This document shows, piece after piece, positions 9,986 to 18,952 of a stretch of 64,000 nt of DNA; position 1 is the stretch's first letter, and each line of letters starts with the position of its first letter. The notes beneath the pieces are model-generated. The model worked only from the letters and a program-made list of their open reading frames with translations, was not told the DNA's origin and did no database searches. The translations under genes were made by a program, and so were the position numbers. Source of the stretch: Anaerolineae bacterium (GTDB lineage: Bacteria > Chloroflexota > Anaerolineae > B4-G1 > SLSP01); the NCBI GenBank assembly GCA_016931185.1, contig JAFGFI010000028.1, forward strand, positions 1 to 64,000. Reading direction: 5' to 3'.

Positions 9986-10324
9986 CTAACCACCACGCAT
10001 AATGGTAGGAAGATAGATCCTATACATTGACGTAGATTCTTCAACAGTAAATGTGGCTGTAGCCTGTCCGGGCGCGTGATCCTGAGCGGAGAACTGCACG
10101 GTGTTGGTAATGGTCTGACCTGCGAAAGCCTGGCTATCCGTCAGAATGGCCGTAAACTGGAGGGTATAGGTCGTTTGTGCCGGAATATCAGATTGCCAGG
10201 TGAGCGTATCTGGGAATGGGAGGATGCAGGTTTTGAGGCACACTTTCTGCCGCTACTACCGGAGCAAGAGAAAAGAGGCTAAGCAACAAAGCCAAAACAT
10301 AAAAACAACGTCATCCTTTACCAT
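9986..10324 (-). pseudogene. Remnant of a secreted protein with YLP-type C-terminal tail
   Basis: A strong Shine-Dalgarno (AAGGAGGT) precedes ATG 10324. The frame opens with a signal-peptide-like stretch (MVKDDVVFMFWLCCLASFLL) and then meets two consecutive TAG codons at 10253-10258. The same frame continues for about 85 residues that look like the last strands of a DUF11/Ig-like repeat (TLTWQSDIPAQ, ITNTVQFSAQD) and ends in YRIYLPTIMRGG. That tail matches the C-termini of two other secreted proteins in this window. An alternative frame over the stops reads LAPVVAAESVPQ, which resembles a signal-peptidase site, so two compensating indels or an internal deletion could also explain it. I favour a collapsed gene in which most of the middle was lost. 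A gene starting at GTG 10243 is less likely because it would lack a secretion signal. Confidence 0.55.
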
Positions 10325-10437
10325 ATTTTATCGGAACGACCTCCTTGGTTTCATCTATTACAAAATTAGCACGGCGCTAACTAAAAGTATAGAATAAACC
10401 GGAGGCTAAAAAAAGAGGTACAACACACGAGTGCATA

Positions 10438-10472
10438 GGGAAAAAACACCCACGTAAGCGGGTATTTTTCCT
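10438..10472 (-). terminator. Rho-independent terminator of the two-component operon
   Basis: On the minus strand ACCCGC-TTAC-GTGGGT forms a GC-rich hairpin followed directly by G and six T residues. It lies about 20 bases past the stop codon of the response-regulator gene, the usual place for an operon terminator. Confidence 0.75.
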
Positions 10473-10493
10473 CCATGAACCAGAAGTTAATTA

Positions 10494-11144
10494 TTATCCA
10501 TTGTCCAGCGTGGCCCATCCCTGGCGCAAAGCATAAAGGGCCGCCTGGGTACGATTATTGACGTGTAACTTCTGATAGATACTGCTCAGACGATTGGTGA
10601 TCGTCTTTTCAGCCAAGGAGAGTTCTGTGGCAATAGCAGCATTGTCCAATCCACGTGCGACAAGCACAAGCACGTTCATCTCACCATCGGTCAAACTTTC
10701 CGCAGGAATGTCGCGGCTACTGGAACGACGAAACTCATCCAAAACACGAACTGCCATAACGGGATCAATAAGGGCCTGCCCTTCATATACCTTATGGATA
10801 GCGTTGACAAGATCGCGCCAATCCACATCCTTAAGCAAATAACCACGTGCTCCAGCCTTGATAGCCTCAAAAACATACGCATCGCGCCGGTACATCGTGA
10901 GAACAATCACGCGCGATCCAGGGTTGTTTGTCATAATACGCTGTGTAGCCTGCACCCCATCCAATACAGACATTTGAATATCCATCAAAATCACATCCGG
11001 TTCCAACTCGCGCGCCAGTTCCACTGCTTCCTGCCCATTATTGGCCTCGCCCACGACCTCAAAATGCCCCTTGATCTCGCAAATTTGCCGCACTCCCTGG
11101 CGGAACAGTTTATGATCATCGGCTATCAATACACGGATTGACAT
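10494..11144 (-). CDS. NarL/FixJ-family response regulator
   Basis: A 216-residue two-domain regulator. The receiver domain (about 3-120) has the acidic pair (IADDH), the phospho-acceptor Asp in DVILMDIQM, the Thr in VIVLTMY and Lys in GYLLKDV. The LuxR-type DNA-binding domain (about 150-212) is recognised from LTDGEMNVLVLVARGLDNAAIA and EKTITNRLSSIYQKL. It should be phosphorylated by the histidine kinase encoded just upstream, whose 3' end overlaps its start by 19 bases, indicating translational coupling. Targets are unknown; the nearby giant surface gene and the polysaccharide locus are obvious candidates, but this is inference. Confidence 0.93.
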   Translation of the reverse strand: MSIRVLIADDHKLFRQGVRQICEIKGHFEVVGEANNGQEAVELARELEPDVILMDIQMSVLDGVQATQRIMTNNPGSRVIVLTMYRRDAYVFEAIKAGARGYLLKDVDWRDLVNAIHKVYEGQALIDPVMAVRVLDEFRRSSSRDIPAESLTDGEMNVLVLVARGLDNAAIATELSLAEKTITNRLSSIYQKLHVNNRTQAALYALRQGWATLDNG

Positions 11145-13813
11145 AGGTTTTCTCCTCCATAAAGCGGTATTTCTATCTGAATTTCTGTCCCTCTGCCTAT
11201 CTGGCTGTGTATAACAAATGTCCCCTGAAGCATTTCGACACGCTCGCGCATCTGCAACAATCCCACATGGTCATACTGGGCCATTTGCTCCAGGGTATCT
11301 ACTACAAAACCGCATCCATTATCCTGCACCAGCAATTTGAGCCATGTAGCGGTTTCCAGATTTAACGTAATCCAGACTACACTGGCTTGAGCGTGTTTAG
11401 CAACGTTATTCAGGGCCTCTTGGATAATGCGAAATAGTACCGGTTCTAACTTTGCCGGCAATCGCTTTGACGGTCCGAGTACATTCAAATGAATATAAAG
11501 TTGGGCCTGTTCACTCAAGTCGTTGATAAATTGCTGGAGCGCCGGATAAAATCCCAAAGCTTCTAGAGCCACCGGACGCAGGGCAAAGATAGAACGCCGT
11601 ACTTCTTGAATATTAGCACGCAGAAGATCTTGAAGAATATCCAGTTCAGTGTGCATCTGCGCCGGACTTTCGTCCACCAGATCGTGCCACAAGCCCACGC
11701 GCACACACAGTGCAGCCAAGTCTTGTGCAATACCGTCGTGAATCTCGCGAGCAATGCGACGGCGTTCTTCAGCAATGGCCTCTTCTTCAGAGCGGCGGGC
11801 TTTCTCGATAGTAATATCCTCAACAACAAAAATAATTTGGTTTAGCCCCGGCTCCAGTGCCGCACTGATACGAACGGGAAATTCGGTACCATCATATCGC
11901 CGGCCGACAGATTCCAGGCTGAGATTGGTCATCCCGGATAGTAAAGCTTCGATCAATTGTTGCATATCGGATAAGGCAACTAATGGCACAATATATGGAA
12001 GCCCGGCCTCCACTTGATATGGAGAAGTTCCTATCAATGCTGCTGGAGTCCAACCATAGACGCGTTCGACCTGGCGGTTGGCTTGTATAATCCGGGGAGG
12101 CGTCTGACCTATGTCTACCTCAAAGATACAAAGTGGGGCGTGCTCGAACAGCGCGCGGAACCGGGCCTCACTTGCCCGCACTTCCGTCTCGGCTCGGCGG
12201 CGTGAATACACCATCGCGTTGAAAGAACGTGCCAAGAAACCAATTTCATCCTCTACATACACAGGGACAACCACATTCAGGTCCCCCGTATTCACTTGCG
12301 CCACGCCATCCAGTAGGCGAGTTAGTGGCTCCACAAGGCTCGCGCGGAAAAAACGTGGAAATATAAAAAGAATGCCAGCCGTCGTTCCTAATACCAAATA
12401 AACTAATGGCATGGCTGCTTGATGGAGCAATTGACGATACTTCAAATAACTGTAGCCAACTTCATACAGAGTCTCACCGTCGCCGGAAGTAAACGTATAC
12501 CGGATATAATGTGTATCATTAGGGGTATAAGAACCACGATAAGCCATCACGTCTTCCGGCGCAGTCAAATACGGCATATTATTTTCAAACGATGCGAGAT
12601 CCCCTGTCAATACTAAATCTTCTGGACTGAGCCAAGGATTTTCGTCCAAGAGGGCAAACCGTCCACTGGGGTCTCCCCGTTCTAAAGCAACACGGAGAGC
12701 TGTATCCTGGGCACGCAACAATACGGCGCGCAAATCCGCATCTCGTGAAAAAAGAAGTTGATATGATGTCGCCAACAATCCCTCAGCCGCCGGGTGCGAG
12801 GCAATATACACGACCTCAGATGGGACACTATGCATGAGATCCTCTACGCTCATATCCGTAAGCAACGTTTTAATGTGAGCCATCTCACTTTGCCGGGCTT
12901 GGATGTAAGCGTCATGTTGTATATGGAGAATACGGGGGTTAACCCAGCCGAAAATGACCATCAGTGTAACCACGGAAATACCCGTCAATTTTACCATAAA
13001 CGTAGAGGATTCAAGTGTATTATTAATGTAGGTTAAGACAATGCCAAACAGCATTAACGAGTAAGATGCCGAAAAACTACCAGGAGGCAGGAAATTTTGT
13101 GCCTCCAGTATTTGTACGACGGCAATCACTACCCCTACAGCAATCAGCAAAGCAAAAGTACGCGTTGCACGCGCCGCCTTATTCCGGGGGTGCAACAATA
13201 CCGTTACAATATTTCCCAGGGACAATTTATCATACTGTGACATAGAAGACTGCACCGACCGCCGCAGCCATACCCCCACAGCCCACAGATGTCCCACAAT
13301 GTGTAGTGTATCAAAAATAAGGGCAGAGGTAAAACTCTGTCCCTTTTCTGGATGTATTAATCCATAAAGGAATGGGCCAAAACTGTAGATAGGCTGGGCA
13401 GGGACACATATTGCTTCGCCTACCATCAACATCATCATGCCTAGCGTGAGTATCAGAGAAAAGATTCCTACTCTCCGAGTTTCACGTGGATAAGTGGGGT
13501 ATGGAAAACGATACGCAAACTGTATTTCCAATGTCACGGAAATCAGGGCGGCACTGATCCCCCCCATCCAATATATATAGCTACCTACGGGAGCATATAT
13601 GGCCGTCCCAATAAAATTGGAGGCCATCAATAACGTAAGCCCTGCGATCCAGCCGGTAAAGAGGAATGTCGAAGCGGAAGCAGACATCCGGGCGGATGCG
13701 GACATCCGGGCGGACTTGGCTTTCAGACGCAGAAAATATCCTAAGATGATACTATGCCAGATAAGGATGGGCAAAAATCCCATCGCTGTAGGAGAAAGCA
13801 ACCACCATTTCAT
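11126..13813 (-). CDS. Membrane sensor histidine kinase, NarX/DegS-like (HisKA_3)
   Basis: An 895-residue kinase. The N-terminal half holds about eight hydrophobic helices (res. 1-290), a probable extracytoplasmic sensor segment (about 300-480), another helix (VYLVLGTTAGILFIF), a HAMP-like region (LTRLLDGVAQVNTGDL), and a PAS domain (about 555-680, ARFRALFEHAPLCIFEVD). The transmitter begins with the HisKA_3 motif EERRRIAREIHDGIAQDLAA, containing the phospho-accepting His, and continues to a HATPase_c domain (LFRIIQEALNNVAKHA for the N box, QDNGCGF for the G1 box). It autophosphorylates and passes phosphate to the overlapping response regulator. No good Shine-Dalgarno is visible before ATG 13813. 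Residues 39-50 contain the tandem repeat RMSASA-RMSASA, matching an 18-base DNA repeat. Confidence 0.92.
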   Translation of the reverse strand: MKWWLLSPTAMGFLPILIWHSIILGYFLRLKAKSARMSASARMSASASTFLFTGWIAGLTLLMASNFIGTAIYAPVGSYIYWMGGISAALISVTLEIQFAYRFPYPTYPRETRRVGIFSLILTLGMMMLMVGEAICVPAQPIYSFGPFLYGLIHPEKGQSFTSALIFDTLHIVGHLWAVGVWLRRSVQSSMSQYDKLSLGNIVTVLLHPRNKAARATRTFALLIAVGVVIAVVQILEAQNFLPPGSFSASYSLMLFGIVLTYINNTLESSTFMVKLTGISVVTLMVIFGWVNPRILHIQHDAYIQARQSEMAHIKTLLTDMSVEDLMHSVPSEVVYIASHPAAEGLLATSYQLLFSRDADLRAVLLRAQDTALRVALERGDPSGRFALLDENPWLSPEDLVLTGDLASFENNMPYLTAPEDVMAYRGSYTPNDTHYIRYTFTSGDGETLYEVGYSYLKYRQLLHQAAMPLVYLVLGTTAGILFIFPRFFRASLVEPLTRLLDGVAQVNTGDLNVVVPVYVEDEIGFLARSFNAMVYSRRRAETEVRASEARFRALFEHAPLCIFEVDIGQTPPRIIQANRQVERVYGWTPAALIGTSPYQVEAGLPYIVPLVALSDMQQLIEALLSGMTNLSLESVGRRYDGTEFPVRISAALEPGLNQIIFVVEDITIEKARRSEEEAIAEERRRIAREIHDGIAQDLAALCVRVGLWHDLVDESPAQMHTELDILQDLLRANIQEVRRSIFALRPVALEALGFYPALQQFINDLSEQAQLYIHLNVLGPSKRLPAKLEPVLFRIIQEALNNVAKHAQASVVWITLNLETATWLKLLVQDNGCGFVVDTLEQMAQYDHVGLLQMRERVEMLQGTFVIHSQIGRGTEIQIEIPLYGGENLCQSVY
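13681..13716. repeat. 18-bp tandem duplication inside the histidine kinase gene
   Basis: Two adjacent near-identical 18-base units, each containing gacatccgggcgga, encode two RMSASA units between the first and second membrane helices of the kinase. The unit length keeps the frame, so copy number could change without inactivating the gene. Confidence 0.8.
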
Positions 13814-13913
13814 TTCAATAACCGGTTCATATCAAACAGACGCGCATCTCACGTTAGTTTAACATGAACTCAGCATTGAACAAAAAGCATATATCATCCA
13901 AAATGTATTTAAC

Positions 13914-15962
13914 TCATGCCGATCCTTGCAATGCTCTAGTGGGAGGTATTAATTTATTAAAGAAATTAAACACGAAATCTCCCTCAATCAAAATTGAACA
14001 CCCCTGCAATAATACCGGGGGTTGGTAATTACTTGATAGCCCCATATCCGCGATCAAATCTCGGAAAGTATCCCATTCTTCTCTGGCAGCAGCCAACACA
14101 GCATAACGCAAAGGATCATGAGAATGTTGACGTTGAGCTGCATCGGCCAACAAAAGCATAGCACCGAGTATGTTTTTCAAATCAGGAGCTGTTTTATGCA
14201 ATTGTAAACGGTAGACTTTTTTATGATTTGTGGATTGACGAACTTCATTGCCATAGATAAGCTCCTCATGTAATTTTTCGCCTGGCCGGATACCCGTATA
14301 TTGGATATAAATATCGTGATTCACACGCAACCCTCTTAGCCGAATCATGCGTCTTGCTAACTCAAGGATAGATACCTGCTCTCCCATATCCAACATATAA
14401 ATATCACTTTGATGATCTAACGTCATTGCATGGAGAACCAAACTCACGGCTTCGGGGATACTCATAAAATACCGCGTCATTTCTGGATGGGTCAGTGTTA
14501 GAGGGCCTCCCCACTCAATTTGACGTTTGAAGATAGGAACCACACTTCCCCGGCTCCCAATGACATTGCCAAAGCGAACCGTCGTATACGTAGTACAGGC
14601 AGCAATGTGACTCAGCGCTGCGATCCACAGCTCGCAAATCCTCTTGCTTGCCCCCATCACACTGCTAGGATTAACGGCTTTATCCGTACTAATAAAGACG
14701 AAATGTTCAACATCGTAGCGCGCGGCATATTCACTCAAAATCATAGTGCCCAAGATATTCACGCGCACGGCTTCTTCTGGATATAATTCTAACATAGGTA
14801 CGTGTTTGTAGGCTGCCGCGTGGAATACCAGATGGGGATGTTCGGTTTCGAAAAGCTCTTTCATCTTAGCGCCGTGAGTAATATCTCCCAACACCAAACG
14901 CAAAGCCGAACAATTAAGATTCTTTTGAAGGTCAACCCCCAAGTCATGTAAGGCGGATTCGTTATTATCTAACAAAATAAGCCGAGCTGGTGCAAAGGTA
15001 CTGAGCTGGCGACATAATTCAGAACCGATAGAACCACTGGCCCCGGTAACTAACACCACTTTCCCCCTAACCATATTACAACACGGTGTTTTATCACTTT
15101 CTGCCTGTTTCCGTCCCAGTAAATCCTCTATGGTAACATCACGGAGAACCGATAAATCCCACCGGCGATTCTCCAGCACATCTAGTCCATCAGGTAAAAT
15201 TTTGATCTGTGCAGAAGTATCCTGACACAAATTCAGCAGTTTATCCAGTCCCATACTTAGGATACCATTCTGCACAACAACAATCACATCAATTTTCTTT
15301 TCTGCTGCAATGCAAGGAATATCAGCCGGCGCACCTAACACGGGCCATTGCTGCACAATCATATTTATCCGTGTCGGATCATGATCAATAAACCCCACAA
15401 TCTGAAAATGTTGTAGTTTATCCTGCATTAAATGAGCCGCTAATTGCTGCGCGGCATACGTCATACCGACAATTAAAACGCGGCTCTGCTCAATATTGGA
15501 TGGAGCATTATGATTGATACACTTTAGCCGGCGCCAGATAAAGAGCCGGTAACGGATCCCTAAAAAACCTATGCAGGTTAAATTGCCCCCCATCAGGATA
15601 ACAGGGAACAAATCAAAGCGATACAACAAAGAAAATAACAGGTGACTCAATTCGTAGAGCAACAGCGTTGCCAAGCCCGTGCTAACTAAAAGCCATAGTG
15701 GCTCCAATACACTGCCACTTCCCCATACCCGTTGATAAAATCCGAGGATTGCGTTTACAGTTAAGTAAACGAGAACAATGACACTTCCGATTAGAAACCA
15801 AGAAAGCTGCAAGATAACATCCAAAAATACATGATGTGTCATGTAGAAATAAAAAAGGGCTACCATATAAGATAAAGTAACAATCAAGCTATCCGCGATA
15901 ACCCGCCGTATCACACGTCTTAACATTTGATGGTTGAATCCCTGATGTTGCGAAGTTACCAT
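13914..15962 (-). CDS. Membrane nucleotide-sugar 4,6-dehydratase, WbpM/CapD/FlaA1-like
   Basis: A 682-residue protein of the usual length for the long WbpM/CapD subfamily. It has four N-terminal membrane helices (about 15-125), a CoA-binding/Rossmann segment (about 155-270, RVLIVGMTYAAQQLA), and a C-terminal SDR domain with the NAD(P) motif VTGASGSIGSE at about 306. FHAAAYKHVPMLE and STDKAVNPSSVMGASKR follow. The family is known for a Ser-Met-Lys triad in place of Ser-Tyr-Lys, and the SSVMGASK motif fits. RPGEKLHEELI is also typical. Expected role: C4/C6 dehydration and/or C5 epimerisation of a UDP-N-acetylhexosamine to feed deoxy-amino-sugar synthesis, probably the substrate of the aminotransferase at 20831-22054. 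Its ATG overlaps the TAA of the preceding gene (TAATG), so the two are translationally coupled. It is the last gene of the surface locus. Confidence 0.92.
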   Translation of the reverse strand: MVTSQHQGFNHQMLRRVIRRVIADSLIVTLSYMVALFYFYMTHHVFLDVILQLSWFLIGSVIVLVYLTVNAILGFYQRVWGSGSVLEPLWLLVSTGLATLLLYELSHLLFSLLYRFDLFPVILMGGNLTCIGFLGIRYRLFIWRRLKCINHNAPSNIEQSRVLIVGMTYAAQQLAAHLMQDKLQHFQIVGFIDHDPTRINMIVQQWPVLGAPADIPCIAAEKKIDVIVVVQNGILSMGLDKLLNLCQDTSAQIKILPDGLDVLENRRWDLSVLRDVTIEDLLGRKQAESDKTPCCNMVRGKVVLVTGASGSIGSELCRQLSTFAPARLILLDNNESALHDLGVDLQKNLNCSALRLVLGDITHGAKMKELFETEHPHLVFHAAAYKHVPMLELYPEEAVRVNILGTMILSEYAARYDVEHFVFISTDKAVNPSSVMGASKRICELWIAALSHIAACTTYTTVRFGNVIGSRGSVVPIFKRQIEWGGPLTLTHPEMTRYFMSIPEAVSLVLHAMTLDHQSDIYMLDMGEQVSILELARRMIRLRGLRVNHDIYIQYTGIRPGEKLHEELIYGNEVRQSTNHKKVYRLQLHKTAPDLKNILGAMLLLADAAQRQHSHDPLRYAVLAAAREEWDTFRDLIADMGLSSNYQPPVLLQGCSILIEGDFVFNFFNKLIPPTRALQGSA

Positions 15963-16933
15963 TATCCACCTCCATAATCAATAGGCAATGTACGCAAATA
16001 TGCTGTGGTACGCTGCTTACGTCTAAAATCATCAAAAGCACGCTGCACCTGTTCTTTACTAAGTCCCATAACTTCTACAACCTGCGGAATTGACACCTGA
16101 TGTTCTTGAGCGTACATAAGCAAATCCATCACTTCAAAAGGTAACCGGAAAAAGAACTCCTCTTGAGAGCTATGTGCGCTGTAGGTATCGGTGGTCGGAG
16201 TAGCCTGCTGAATCTCCAATGGGATGTCCAAATAAGCCGCCAGTTGATAAACTTGTGTTTTGAACAAGTGACGGATAGGCGCAACATCATATCCACCATC
16301 CCCCCATTTAACAAAAAATCCCTGGTCGTGTTCGTTTTTGTTAGGAGTTCCCACAACCACATAGTTGCGTAACTCAGCATGATAGTAAAGCATCGCCATG
16401 CGACTGCGCTGTTTAAAGTTAGAAGCCGCCACAATCTGCAAATAATCGCGCAAATTAAGACGTTTTGTCTTTTCTTCACCCTCTGGCGTAATGATCGTCA
16501 AACTAAAGAAATTGAGTGCGTCACTATCCAGTACATTGGGGGGCAGGGAAATCTTTGCTTTATAACTGGGATCATATTCAGGGAACACACGTTGAATGGC
16601 CTCATCCCGCCGGGCATAACATCCCAAACCTACTAAGGGGCCTGTCATGTCTTCAACTACCGTCTCAATGCCCAAGTGATTTGCCAACTTACGGGCCAGG
16701 ATGAGGCTATCACGACTGGAATCTTTCTCCGGCATCATAACCCCCACGACATGCGCCGGCCCAAGTGCCCGCGCGCAAAGCTCGAGAACAACGGATGAAT
16801 CCACACCGCCACTGATCCCCACGATAGCGCCAGAACGATGTAACGTTTGACGAATATCGCGACGTAAATTATTCACCAACAACTCCGCCACAGTAACAGG
16901 GTCTATCTTAAGAATATCCTTATGGAAAATCAT
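15962..16933 (-). CDS. nadE: NadE-like N-type ATP pyrophosphatase (NAD synthase family, no glutaminase domain)
   Basis: A 323-residue protein with the PP-loop motif SGGVDSSVV at about 41 and the family motif GTPNKNEHDQGFFVKWGDGG (compare GTxNKSE...KYGDGG), followed by PIRHLFKTQVYQLA. Classical NAD synthases adenylate nicotinic-acid adenine dinucleotide and amidate it with ammonia. This one is longer than the usual ~270 residues. Its C-terminal loop reads TPTTDTYSAHSSQEEFFFR rather than the common PPSAxLxPGQxDE form. It is wedged between asparagine synthetase and a sugar dehydratase, overlapping both (ATGA with asnB, TAATG with the dehydratase). That context suggests a specialised amide-forming role in surface-polymer synthesis rather than, or in addition to, NAD synthesis. 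Family assignment is firm; substrate is open. Confidence 0.8.
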   Translation of the reverse strand: MIFHKDILKIDPVTVAELLVNNLRRDIRQTLHRSGAIVGISGGVDSSVVLELCARALGPAHVVGVMMPEKDSSRDSLILARKLANHLGIETVVEDMTGPLVGLGCYARRDEAIQRVFPEYDPSYKAKISLPPNVLDSDALNFFSLTIITPEGEEKTKRLNLRDYLQIVAASNFKQRSRMAMLYYHAELRNYVVVGTPNKNEHDQGFFVKWGDGGYDVAPIRHLFKTQVYQLAAYLDIPLEIQQATPTTDTYSAHSSQEEFFFRLPFEVMDLLMYAQEHQVSIPQVVEVMGLSKEQVQRAFDDFRRKQRTTAYLRTLPIDYGGG

Positions 16934-18948
16934 TGCATCACCTTCATCTTCGAACAGTTAACGGAACCTGTGCAGAGTTTGAGGGGGAAGATAGGAATTG
17001 GTGCATACCGAGGAAAATTTTCAATAAACTGGTAGTGTAACAACTGCGTGGAAAGGATACCGGCTAAGGCCATGTTCTCCCTTTCACTGAGTGAATGTTG
17101 ACCCTCTGCCTTTTTTACCAAGCTGGCTACAGCTTGGGGATGAAAATAGCCTGCACGCTGTATACTCTCAGGAGATAATACTTCCGTCACATATACAGGT
17201 GAAGAGTCGCCGAAAAAACAACGCTGGATGGGGGCGCGATAGGGACGCTTGTTACGTTTATAAACTGTAGCAGGTAGCAGGTCCCGTACTGCCTGTTTAA
17301 GAATATACTTCTCATTTAAACCACAAATCTTAAGCCGTGGCGGAACGCGTGAAGCAAAGTCTATCACACGATAATCCATAAAGGGGAACCTCCCTTCTAC
17401 CGAATGAGCCATCAACATTCTATCTCCTTGGGAAGAAAGCAAGTACTCCGATAGAAAAATAGTGATTTCAATGTACTGTGCTTGAGCCAACGGAGACCAA
17501 TACCGGAAATCTGGGTGGGATTCAAGCCCTGTAACTACCTCCTGCACCGGATCATAATCACCGCATACACTATGCAGATCGGGGGAGAAAAACCGGCGTA
17601 AGGGCGCAGTATTCGACCATCGAACGATGTGAGAATAATCAAGTCGCTGGGTTTCGGTCAAATGCTTACGGAAGAACGCTTTCAAAAATTCCACCTCTTG
17701 TCCTAATCCCTGTACATAAGGATAAAGACGTTTCAGCAATAAAGGACGAAGTGCAGAATCAGGTTCCCTGGCCCAAAAACGACGCAGTTTAGCTTCTTTA
17801 TAAATGTTATATCCCCCTAAGAATTCATCCGATCCTTCACCTGTCAGTACAACTTTGACATTGTTTTGGCGTACCAGGCGTGAAAGTCTAAACAAAGGGG
17901 CCGGCGCAGTGCGTAAGATGGGCCATTCTGTATGCCAAATAACGTCGGGAAATACTTCACCCACATCAGCGTTATCGCACACAACGCAGGTATGCTCCGT
18001 TCCCAAAAATTCGGCCATCTGCTCCTGGTATCCGCGTTCATCATAAGCAGGGTCGGAAAAAGCAATAGAAAAAGTTTTTAGCGTACTTTCTGTATAGGTA
18101 CGGATGATGGCCGTGGTCGCAGATGAATCTAGCCCCCCGCTGAGATAGGCTCCAACAGGTACATCTGCACGTAGGCGAATTTGGGTCGCATCAATCAAGA
18201 GCGCGCGCAATATCTCAGTATACTCAGCAGTTGAAAATTGCGGCTCACTTCCCGCTTCAGGAAAGCTCAACCCCCAATAACGTTGTACAGAAATATGACC
18301 GTTATGGACAGTGAGCGTATGTCCTGGGGGTATCTCAAAGATATCTTTAAAGACGGTACGCGGGGTCAGCGTGGTCCATAAAGTAAATATCTGCGCCAGT
18401 GAAAAGGGATCAAGTTGAGGTGTAATTTTGGGATAAACCAGGAGTGACTTAATTTCCGAACCAAAAACAAAAACACCATCAATGACTGTGTAGAACAATG
18501 GACAAATACCAACATGATCGCGCGCCATAAACAGCGTCGGCCTATCAATCTCAGAGCGCCGATCCCAGATAGCAAAAGCAAACTGCCCATTGAGAAATTC
18601 AACACATTTAGGGCCATATTCCTCATAGAGATGCACAAGCACTTCAATATCCGTGTGGGTGACAAAGCCGTGCCCCATACTCTCTAACTCAGAACGCAAC
18701 TCAATGTAATTAAAAATCTCACCATTACATACCATCCAAACAGTTCCATCTTCATTGGATATAGGTTGTGACCCCGTGTGAAGATCGAGAATACTTAAAC
18801 GAGCATTACCCAGGCCAATCTGCTCGTCCCGGTAAACACCAAACTCATCCGGGCCTCGATGCCGGAGCATACTTAACATACATTCTAGGGTTCTGTGATC
18901 GATCCCACAAGCTGTACTCAAATTATAAATGCCGACAATGCCACACAT
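16930..18948 (-). CDS. asnB: Glutamine-dependent asparagine synthetase-like amidotransferase
   Basis: A 672-residue class II amidotransferase. The N-terminal Ntn glutaminase begins MCGIVGIY, leaving Cys2 as nucleophile, with RHRGPDE and CNGEIFNY. The C-terminal synthetase domain carries the PP-loop SGGLDSSATTAI at about 273 and TGEGSDEFLGGYN. It transfers glutamine-derived ammonia to an adenylated carboxylate. Homologues with this architecture occur in exopolysaccharide clusters next to an AMP ligase and a carrier protein (the amidotransferase of exosortase-A-type loci), exactly as here. It follows the ligase by 4 bases and overlaps nadE by 4. The product is probably not free asparagine but an amide on a sugar or carrier-bound acid (inference). 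Confidence 0.9.
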   Translation of the reverse strand: MCGIVGIYNLSTACGIDHRTLECMLSMLRHRGPDEFGVYRDEQIGLGNARLSILDLHTGSQPISNEDGTVWMVCNGEIFNYIELRSELESMGHGFVTHTDIEVLVHLYEEYGPKCVEFLNGQFAFAIWDRRSEIDRPTLFMARDHVGICPLFYTVIDGVFVFGSEIKSLLVYPKITPQLDPFSLAQIFTLWTTLTPRTVFKDIFEIPPGHTLTVHNGHISVQRYWGLSFPEAGSEPQFSTAEYTEILRALLIDATQIRLRADVPVGAYLSGGLDSSATTAIIRTYTESTLKTFSIAFSDPAYDERGYQEQMAEFLGTEHTCVVCDNADVGEVFPDVIWHTEWPILRTAPAPLFRLSRLVRQNNVKVVLTGEGSDEFLGGYNIYKEAKLRRFWAREPDSALRPLLLKRLYPYVQGLGQEVEFLKAFFRKHLTETQRLDYSHIVRWSNTAPLRRFFSPDLHSVCGDYDPVQEVVTGLESHPDFRYWSPLAQAQYIEITIFLSEYLLSSQGDRMLMAHSVEGRFPFMDYRVIDFASRVPPRLKICGLNEKYILKQAVRDLLPATVYKRNKRPYRAPIQRCFFGDSSPVYVTEVLSPESIQRAGYFHPQAVASLVKKAEGQHSLSERENMALAGILSTQLLHYQFIENFPRYAPIPIFPLKLCTGSVNCSKMKVMQ

Positions 18949-18952
18949 AGTC

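Noticed and set aside
16930..18948. Ordinary asparagine biosynthesis as the role of the AsnB-like protein
   Set aside because: Not excluded, but gene overlaps with a polysaccharide-type ligase/carrier set make a dedicated role more likely.
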